This document shows positions 57,172 to 64,000 of a stretch of DNA of 64,000 nucleotides, piece by piece. The notes beneath the pieces are model-generated. The model worked only from the letters and a program-made list of their open reading frames with translations. It was not told the origin of the DNA and made no database searches. The position numbers and the translations under genes are program-made. Within the stretch, counting starts at the first letter, position 1. Each line of letters opens with the position of its first letter. Origin of the DNA: Paramyrothecium sp. XJ0827 (Eukaryota; Ascomycota; Sordariomycetes; Hypocreales; Stachybotryaceae); contig JAJFPB010000002.1 of NCBI GenBank assembly GCA_020881915.1, positions 310,001-374,000 on the forward strand, given 5' to 3'.

Positions 57172-58072
57172 TCACTTGTAAATATTGCCCTGATGCAGAC
57201 TTCCACCCTCGCAAGTAGTTTCCCCATACTGATGATTGCCTCCGCCTACAGGAGCCGGTCTCTGGAAGCTTGAGTAAATGTCGTTTCCCTGCCGGTGGGT
57301 CGTGTCATAGGTTATGGTATGGATATACCTATTCCCAATATGCGTTGGTCCTTCCGTGCCGGGTCTATGATTGCTCTGGTAATCCTCGCCCTGGTGACCA
57401 TCGTGCTGTGGACCTCTCAATCCGTCAACAGCTTGCTGTTCGAGGCGAACGGGTGGACCGTCGTGAAATTGATCTCTCTGCTCATCGTGGCCCGGAGAGA
57501 CAGTAGCACGATAATGATCTCCCTAGTGGAGAGCACCACGTGTGCTCTCGGTAGTCTCAAAAGTATGTTGTCCCATGCCTCGGGGGCCTTGGCCACGAAA
57601 TCCTGTATTTTGGTCACCCTGATGAATGTCCGTGCCGTGGGTAATGGTTTTCAAGAATCTGTGCCCTGGGGTTCTTTCAGGGACGGCGCCTTGGCTAATC
57701 AAAGCCTTGTCCTTCAGGATCAGAGTACTATTACCCTCCAGCACAGAACCGAGAAGCTTTTGATTGTCATTGAATTGCTTTAGGTTAGAGCGTGGCAGAA
57801 CCAGGCATTGGCGTTGCACAGGAATGCCAGTTTTCTCTTCAATCTTCTCTTTCAAGATCGCGACAGTTGAAATAGAGTCGAGAAATAGAGGTTCGAGCGA
57901 GCCTTGGTCTGCCATTTTACGTCAGTATCAAACGTTTCTGTTGAAGATAAGCGCAATGCAGTAAGATCGACGAACCTGTCTTCACACGAACAGTAATGCG
58001 AGTGATAGTAGCCGTCTCGCTACCTCTTGGGGCACCCTGGGCGCCTAATGTCCCACTGAGTGTTTCTGACAT
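57172..58072 (-). CDS. Ubiquitin-like domain protein with about three HRAM-like motif pairs (one in-frame TAG)
   Basis: Exon 1 is 58072-57976, intron 57909-57975 (GTTCGT donor, GGCAG acceptor), exon 2 57908-57172. The join gives TRITVRVKT-DQGSLEPLFLD, a ubiquitin-like fold (~24-101) with the usual order: STVAILKEKIEEKTGIP helix, QRQCLVLPRS, LILKDK. After it come Gly/Gln/His-rich repeats: IHQGDQ, LH-stop-GDHY, DGHQGEDY, THIGNRY, THRQGND and SLHQGNIYK, forming about three motif pairs with 32-33-residue spacing in the clearest two. A TAG at 57525-57523 falls exactly where the other repeats have Gln, so the product is either 160 residues or, if read through, 277. The stop may be a point inactivation. 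It neighbours the STAND and HeLo-like genes and shares their motif, suggesting an amyloid-signalling partner. Confidence 0.72.
57523..57525 (-). other. In-frame TAG inside the repeat region
   Basis: The only stop between 57908 and the terminal stop at 57172. In the aligned repeats the position is Gln (HQG), and CAG to TAG is the kind of change caused by repeat-induced point mutation or simple deamination. No intron of acceptable length removes it. Confidence 0.7.
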
Positions 58073-58266
58073 GATCAATTATACTTTGGTTGAAGGCGGC
58101 CGTTGATGCCAAGGAGTTTCATGCAAAGACAATATGAGCCCTTTCGTCTCATGGCGGGGTTTCGTCCAGGCAACAGCTAGCCATAGCAGGCTTTGCAATT
58201 TGCATTTCTTCCACTGAGAAGCCTCACAGCTGAACATATGCAATTACTAAGCAGCAGGATAAACAG

Positions 58267-58489
58267 GGGGCCCCATAGGGACACGCCTAGGCGCCTCTCC
58301 ACTTCTGCACGCGTAGGCGTGCGGATTATGTCAGCCCCCAATTTGGCACAACTCCACAACTGCATTTCGAGTTTGAGGCTGGCGGGTTTCAGAATCCCGA
58401 GATTCAGAACTGCAATGAATTCCTAATTATCAAGCTGAATACAATTCCTGCTGCTCTTTTCCATCATTCTCAGCCGCCTCCCAGATGTC
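58267..58489 (+). repeat. Left terminal inverted repeat (223 bp)
   Basis: Matches the reverse complement of 62343-62566 with only a few differences, for example one CG/TG change in the ACGCGTAGGCGTGCGG region and a one-base length difference in a T run. Such identity points to a recent insertion. Confidence 0.9.
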
Positions 58490-58574
58490 GCGCATGCCTC
58501 TTCTGCTAGAAAATGGATTACTTTCCATCTCTGCCGCTACCTGAGCCTCCACCCGATCATCTTCTGCATACTTG

Positions 58575-58715
58575 GGCATTGTAGAGTAGGGGAGCTCTAC
58601 CCACTTCTCTACCCTACCCAGGTAGAGGAGTGGTCTCCTCTACCCTACCCAGGTAGAATGGGTAGAGTAGTGGGTAGAGTAGTGGGTAGAGTAGTGGGTA
58701 GATTGGTGGATAGAC
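58575..58715. repeat. Minisatellite / hairpin region of GGGTAGAGTAGT units
   Basis: A 12-base unit GGGTAGAGTAGT is repeated about four times from 58660, preceded by the inverse form (CTCTACC, CTACCC) at 58590-58635, so the region can fold on itself. It lies just beyond the hAT coding end and may be its subterminal repeat array. Confidence 0.7.
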
Positions 58716-58781
58716 TATAAGGTAGGTAGGGAAGGCAGATGCTGTATATATGCTCAATTCTCCGTAATAAGCCACCTTGTA

Positions 58782-60350
58782 TTATACATCCCAACCCTCT
58801 TCATCGAAATCAATATTCATTTCATCATCCATCTCCACAGCCTCTACCATCATCGCTAGCTGCTCCTCCGAAGAGATGAGCTTCCTCGCGAACCAGTTGC
58901 CCATGCACTCTAACCTCTGGAGGTTCTCTGGCGATAACCTAAGCCTGTCCCAGCTCTGCGTACGGCGTGCGCCCGAGAATTGTTGTTCTGGTTCAGCGGA
59001 GGAGGGTGCGATTGAGAGAATATTGATGGCCATACGGTGGAGACGAGGATAGCGCCGGCGCTGCTCTGGAACTAACCACCACTGAAGAGGAGTTATCTTT
59101 AGAGCATCAAGATCGATAGTTTTATCTTCAATAAACGCCGTAAACGTATCTTCATCCTCTTGCGAAGTAGATTGAACTCTTAGACGACGTTTCAGCCGGT
59201 CTAATTCATTCTCTATCCTCTTCTTCGAGGATGGATGAGACGTATCGATATCAGCAGCAGCAGCAGGGAGTGATTCATGAGGGAGATGCGCGTATTGCTT
59301 CTGCCAGATCGAATAAGCAGCATCAATAGTCTTCTGATGCCACTCTTCAGGCCAGTTCTGAAGAAGATAATGCTTCCGCTTCGAGGGATCGAGAAGCATC
59401 GCGGCGGCGTATACTGGCGTTGACTCAACGAGGGCGTAGTATTTATCAAGGATAAACCAGCCCATCTCAATAGAATGAACCATGCGGAGGTCCTTCTCTG
59501 GGCCTGATTTACCGGTATATAGCACCTATAAAACATCAGCTTTAAGCATTGTCTTGATGAAATAGGATAAACCTTCTGATCCTCAAAGAAGGTGAGGATA
59601 GCATCCATCAGTGTAAGGCTCTGGGATAATGAAGCCTCACTGCCTTCAACCCATAGCGTACCACTAGCAAATACAGAGAGAAACCTCTCCGTACGCTTAA
59701 GTGTATCCCACTCAACACCATTGAGTCGAAAGTTATCGCATTCAAGGTGTTTATCAATGAAGTCCTTAATCTCTCGCTCCTTGCGTGTCGTACGCTTGAT
59801 GAGATGATAGCATGAGGACCATCGAGTGTCGTTATCAATCCCTAATGTAATGCCGACAGCCTCTATCCATCGGTCATGATGGATAGAGCTGTTTCGAAGC
59901 CATACAGCTAGGGTATGAAGCTTCTGGAGCGCAGTAGTAGCACCCCAGCCTTCGAAACCTTTATGCTTCGCTTTAACTTTACCCCCTCTTCTCTGGGCTT
60001 GTTCATGAGCTCTTATTGAGGCCGGATTATCCTCAACGACCGGTACATCAAGGTAGGCCGAGAATAGCTTGTAAGGGTCGGTGTCTTCCGTCTCTTCAAT
60101 AGCCGCCAGAGCAGCTTTGAGTGCTTCTTTTGAGGTGGCAAGGAGAAAGGCTTGAAGGGCAAGGTTAAGAATATGATCAAGGCAGCGGATGCGGTGCGTA
60201 ACTGGATCATAATCAATCTGTTCGATATAAGTAAATACTCATGTAAAAGCTAGTGTATACAAACCCCAAATGCAAGTTTTAGAGACCGGGAGAGCCCTAT
60301 GAGTAGAGTATCATTTGAAGTGGCGTTATCTCCAGTGTGATAGCCGAGTT
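58782..60350 (-). pseudogene. hAT-family transposase, 5'-truncated
   Basis: Reading on the minus strand from about 60350: GYHTGDNATSND, then THRIRCLDHILNLALQAFLL (after an intron near 60220), GFEGWGATTALQKLHTL, DNDTRWSSCYHLIKR, and after another small intron near 59530 the block MLLDPSKRKHY and the C-terminal dimerisation domain LQWWLVPEQRRRYPRLHRMA with SIAPSSAEPEQQFSGARR. The order and motifs are those of fungal hAT transposases. The N-terminal BED-type zinc finger and the first part of the catalytic core are missing where copia sequence begins, so the protein cannot be functional. Confidence 0.85.
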
Positions 60351-61617
60351 TCGTTGTTACCCCGAAGGATTTAAGGGTGGGGATGATAATCTTCGTCAAA
60401 GACAAAACCTACATTGCCGTTTACGTGGACGACTTGCTCATCGCAGGCCCATCAAAGGGGACATCGAAATGATTAAACAAAGCCTCAACAAGCGGTTCAG
60501 CATGACAGACCTTGGGCCCTGCCATGTCTACCTAGGCATGTCTATTACTCGAAACCGCAGACAGCGGATACTGAGCCTGTCGCAAGAGGGGTACATTGAG
60601 AAAGTCCTGGAGGAATTCGGACTACGGGACTCCAAACCGACTGCGACCCCAGTGGCAACAGCGAAGCTAGAACCCGCGCTTGACGATGACGAAACCAACA
60701 CGGATCGCAAGCACTGGTACGCCAAAGCAATCGGGTGTCTGATGTACGCAATGCTGGGCACCAGACCAGACATTGCATTCGGCGTCTCGCTCTGCAGCCG
60801 TTATCTCGCTAAACCTACTAAGACTCACGAAGCCGCGGTGAAACGCATCATGAGGTACCTACGAGGAACCTGCGATTTCAAGCTCAAGTTCCAAGGAGAC
60901 CTTCGCCCATTGACGGGATATACGGACTCTGACTGGGCCGGAGACACCGAGACTCGACGGTCCACTGCCGGGTATATCTTCAATATCGGCAGCGGTGCAA
61001 TCAGCTGGGCTGCAAAGCGGCAGCAGTCGGTGGCCCTGTCTACTTGCGAGGCCGAATACATGGGGCAGACTCAGGCAACTAAGGAGGCCATTTGGCTGCG
61101 GACCTTACTACAAGAACTCTTGAGAGGCGTAGATGCCACAAACCAATTAGCTGCTACAATCATCTACGGCGATAATCAGGGTGCCATAGCGATGGCTAAG
61201 AACCCCAGTACCACTCCCGTACGAAGCACATTGCAATTCAAGAGCATTTTGTGCGAGAAAAGACGGCCAGCGGAGAGGTTGAGATGAAATATATCCCGAC
61301 CGACAAACAAGTGGCTGATGGACTCACAAAAGCACTCCCCAAGGATCGTTTTCAGGTGTTCCGGAAGGCCCTGGGAGTTGTCGGACCGGATGAGTAAAGC
61401 TATTCGGGCCAGAAAGAGGATCCACGCTACGAGGCTTTGCGGTTTCTGAAACACATTCAACACGTGTTACCCTGAGCCACTGCGCGAGGATCCAGTGGGA
61501 GTCTACTACCCCGATTACCATGTACAATGGCAGCTCGTCCAACTCACCTCAACAACCGCTAGAAGGTCAGTAAGTGACCCGGCCGCACTGGTTGCAATTC
61601 CCGACCAGACCAAGAAG

Positions 61618-62040
61618 ATCTGGCAAAAGACGAACTCGAAGGCTCGGGGCTGTGTCAGCGGACCAAAGCCGGGAAGGAAAGCTGCATGGGTTGCAAGTCC
61701 TGGACCAGGCCATGGAACCTTGGTACTGCGAGCAGCCGCAGTTATTGCCAACGAGCACCAGGGGCCCCAGGCTGCTAACACGGCCTGGCGCGCTACTAAT
61801 ACGGCGTAATGGATCTGGCAAAAGATGACTCGAAGGCTTCGGGGCTGTACAAGTGGACCGAAGCCGGGAAGGCCGCTGCCTGGGTTGCAATTCCGGACCA
61901 GACCATGGACCTTGGTACTGCTAACAGCCGCAGTGATCGCCAACGGGCACCAAGGACAGATGCTGCTAACACGGCGCAATGGATCTGGCAAAAGATGAGC
62001 TTCCGGCTTTGGGTGCGGTACTCAGTGGACTGAAGCCGTG
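61618..62040 (+). repeat. Imperfect tandem repeat, ~170-190-bp unit, about 2.3 copies
   Basis: Units start with GGATCTGGCAAAAGA-type sequence at 61618, 61809 and 61980, and share the following GGACCAAAGCCGGGAAGG, TTGGTACTGC and GCTGCTAACACGG segments. They lie between the copia coding end and its LTR, in the untranslated 3' part of the retrotransposon. Confidence 0.7.
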
Positions 62041-62231
62041 AAGAGTAGATACCGAGGCGGGCTGCAGTGGGAGCCTTGTCCTATCCAAGACAATATTCCC
62101 CACGAGCCCGGGACGGCATCGATATTTCCAGTAACACTCTTTCCTCTTTTCACCCACGAAGGTGTTTTAAGGTTTTAATGAGGTTGCTGAGAACTGGTAG
62201 ACTGAGTACCACCGCCTTGCTCGAGTGGGAG

Positions 62232-62342
62232 TGTTGGAGGTCACGTGTGTGGACGATCAAGTCTGTGGCAAACTGTATATAAGCGGTGACTCTTCCACCT
62301 CTCATTGTGTAATAAGTAACCTGCAATCTTTCCATTTCAACA
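62232..62342 (+). repeat. Copia-type 3' LTR (about 111 bp)
   Basis: Begins TGTTGG and ends CAACA, the inverted ends typical of copia LTRs, is preceded by the purine tract GAGTGGGAG (primer site for plus-strand synthesis) and contains TATATAAG. It abuts the inner end of the right terminal inverted repeat. No 5' LTR partner exists in the window. Confidence 0.65.
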
Positions 62343-62566
62343 GACATCTGGGAGGCGGCTGAGAATGATGGAAAAGAGCAGCAGGAATTGTATTCAGCTT
62401 GATAATTAGGAATTCATTGCAGTTCTGAATCTCGGGATTCTGAAACCCGCCAGCCTCAAAACTCGAAATGCAGTTGTGGAGTTGTGCCAAATTGGGGGCT
62501 GACATAATCCGCACGCCTACACGTGCAGAAGTGGAGAGGCGCCTAGGCGTGTCCCTATGGGGCCCC
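62343..62566 (-). repeat. Right terminal inverted repeat (224 bp)
   Basis: Inverted counterpart of 58267-58489, ending CTATGGGGCCCC directly before the second GATAAACAG. Confidence 0.9.
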
Positions 62567-62575
62567 GATAAACAG

Positions 62576-63216
62576 TCTGACTAAATTAATTTGCGATGCT
62601 TATCGACTCTATAGGATCTCCGGGTCCCTTTTGCATAAGTTCATCTTACGATCGGTGCCGACAAAACCGAATGTAGTGCTAGTACCCGGGCTAAGGTATC
62701 TGCAGTGATGACTTTATGGTGAGTGTTTGATACGGTCAGATCAAGATGAATCATGTATGTAGTCACACATAGGTCCTTCTATAAATGTAGTCATGTCCTC
62801 ATACAATTCTTCTCTCATTCTCTCATTATGAGAACCACATCTGAATTCTCGTTGGATAAATGTTACACTCCCATCTCGCGCTTCTCCACCAACCTTTGTT
62901 GTCAGTTCTGGGTAATCGCGAGCCATTACACACAAACAGTTCAAGCAATCCGGCAGTACAAACCATGACGCTGGTTTGTTTGTTTTTTATCATGTATTAA
63001 TCAATTCTTCAATAGCGGGTAGACCAATGGTTAAAATGCCCGCCGAATGCTTCTAGGACGAAAGCATTGAAGAAGCCGCTCTAGCATCATTATGCACTAC
63101 TAAACATGATCCTAGCAGAAGAGATACGTCTTTCTTGTAGCCATGATCAATATCATAATAGCCACGTTGCTGACCATGCTTTGGTGAAGAGCTCCGTACC
63201 ACTGTCTGCTAACCAT
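62576..63216. other. Intergenic region
   Basis: About 640 bases between the transposon and the stop of the last transporter. No coding signal. A short imperfect direct repeat (ATGTAGTCA-type) occurs around 62755-62795. Confidence 0.45.
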
Positions 63217-64000
63217 TCACTGAACATGCTCTTTCTCCTCAGACTTTGGAATGCGAACCATGGTAGCTGTGATGAGAGCTCCACACAAAGCTGATCCGAG
63301 ACCGAACCACCAAATAGCTCGCAATCCGTTTAAACCAATCTCACCCGATGGCAATTCGTCCACCTTGATGCCAATTGAGTCGGACACTGATGTCATGATG
63401 GCCGTAGTCAAGTTCTGTACTGTCACCAATAGACTGCCTGCAGAACCTTGGTATGATCTCGGGACACTGGATGTGATGAAGATGGCAGCAGCAGCGAAAC
63501 TGAGATCAGGGCCAAAGGTGGCAAGAGCAACGCCAGGCATGGAGAGTGCCCAATAGGATGTGCTGGGCTTCTGGGGTAGGAAGAGCACGGGACCTAAGGC
63601 AAAACAAATCATGCTGGCGGTCAGGATCCAGTGTCCTGGAAACTTGTGAAGCGTCTTCGAAACGATCCAAGCTGCCAATACGCCAACAATGCCATTCGGA
63701 AGGATATATAGGGCGGTCGTCATTGGTGAAGCATTCTGGTATCGCTGCCAGAACTGGATAGCGTAGAATTGCCAGGCACCACCTGCCTCGCGTCAGCACA
63801 TTTGTGGTTTCAAGCACTATGAGAGAAGCTTACAGTAGCCACCAAATCCAAGAAAGTAAGCGATGAGCAAAGGGCCGAAACCAGGCGTTCTCCACAGGCC
63901 ATTGGGGATAAGAGGGCGAGCAGTGTTCCGCTCGACAAAATAGAACGCAACAAACATTAAGAAGCCGACAATGATTAAAGAATATGTATAGGGATTCCAG
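63217..64000 (-). CDS. MFS transporter, DHA14/drug-efflux-like, C-terminal part (runs off window)
   Basis: Two exons are visible on the minus strand: 64000-63834 (continuing beyond the window) and 63782-63217; the 51-bp intron 63783-63833 has a GTAAGC donor and GGCAG acceptor, and the join gives LGFGGYC-GAWQFYAIQFWQ. Membrane helices follow: LYILPNGIVGVLAAWIVSK, ILTASMICFALGPVLFL, YWALSMPGVALATFGPDLSFAAAAIFITSSV with the conserved QGSAGSLLVTVQNL loop, then a final helix WWFGLGSALCGALI and a charged tail. This is the 14-helix drug:proton antiporter type. Substrate unknown; N-terminal half missing. Confidence 0.82.

Larger units (their letters stand above)
60350..62342 (+). mobile_element. Ty1/copia retrotransposon fragment with 3' LTR
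   Basis: Starts inside reverse transcriptase: IAVYVDDLLIAG, then MIKQSLNKRFSMTDLGPCHVYLG, GCLMYAMLGTRPDIAFGV, YTDSDWAGD, STCEAEYMG and, in another frame, VREKTASGEVEMKYIPTDKQ of RNase H, ending at about 61397. Frame breaks lie near 60458 and 61225. Gag, protease, integrase and the 5' LTR are absent, so it is a dead 3' fragment. The plus-strand coding direction opposes the adjoining hAT remnant. Confidence 0.85.
58258..62575. mobile_element. 4.3-kb long-TIR element with 9-bp target duplication (Mutator-like geometry)
   Basis: The sequence GATAAACAG is present at 58258-58266 and again at 62567-62575, directly outside two long inverted repeats that both begin GGGGCCCCATAGGGACACGC. A 9-bp duplication with ~223-bp inverted ends is the signature of Mutator-like elements; hAT elements make 8-bp duplications and have short ends. 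No Mutator-type transposase is visible inside; instead the interior is a truncated hAT transposase followed by a truncated copia fragment. It may be a non-autonomous carrier that captured or was invaded by other elements. The element stands 194 bases upstream of the ubiquitin-like gene start. Confidence 0.8.

Noticed and set aside
58267..62566. Attribution of the long inverted repeats to the hAT element
   Set aside because: hAT elements have short inverted ends and 8-bp duplications, whereas here the ends are ~223 bp and the duplication that fits both sides is 9 bp.
63010..63085. Possible tRNA gene (GCGGGTAGACCAATGGTTAA)
   Set aside because: The beginning resembles a D-arm, but no T-arm consensus (GGTTCRA) and no closing acceptor stem could be found.

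Overview
The window looks like nuclear DNA of a filamentous ascomycete, most likely a Fusarium-like Sordariomycete. Genes carry short GT-AG introns of about 48-110 bp, lie on both strands, and belong to families typical of these fungi: HET-domain protein, Zn2Cys6 regulators, MFS sugar carriers, GH3 and GH78 glycosidases, Kex2-processed cysteine-rich secreted proteins, a STAND/NACHT receptor and degraded transposons. No rRNA, tRNA or CRISPR was recognised. Exon boundaries were worked out by hand from splice signals and family reading frame, so they are predictions.

Layout. 1-10.4 kb holds a partial sugar transporter, a CCCH zinc-finger protein, a HET protein, an alpha/beta hydrolase and a Dal5-type carrier, all on the minus strand. 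10.4-26 kb is gene-poor, with two secreted cysteine-rich prepro-proteins, one SDR and a 1089-residue secreted Ser/Thr-rich protein. 26.6-28.2 kb has an F-box-like protein. 29.5-50.1 kb is a coherent sugar-release block: GH3 beta-glucosidase, sugar permease, Zn2Cys6 regulator, second GH3, GH78 alpha-L-rhamnosidase, second sugar permease and second Zn2Cys6 regulator. The gene set suggests catabolism or detoxification of plant rhamno-glucosides such as flavonoid or saponin glycosides.

51-58.1 kb is the most unusual part. Three adjacent genes share short Gln-Gly-Asn motifs resembling the HET-s-related amyloid motif (HRAM). The first is a STAND receptor with the motif at its extreme N-terminus and, unexpectedly, a complete FAD monooxygenase domain at its C-terminus. 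The second is a divergently placed, inactivated HET-S/HeLo-like gene with the motif pair at its C-terminus. The third is a ubiquitin-like-domain protein with about three motif pairs, interrupted by one in-frame stop. This recalls the nwd2/het-S amyloid-signalling pair of Podospora, but with an enzymatic receptor tail and a ubiquitin-like third partner.

58.26-62.58 kb is a 4.3-kb element with near-identical ~223-bp terminal inverted repeats and a perfect 9-bp target-site duplication, which is Mutator-like geometry. It carries a truncated hAT transposase and a truncated, frameshifted Ty1/copia fragment with its 3' LTR. The window ends in a partial MFS drug-type transporter.
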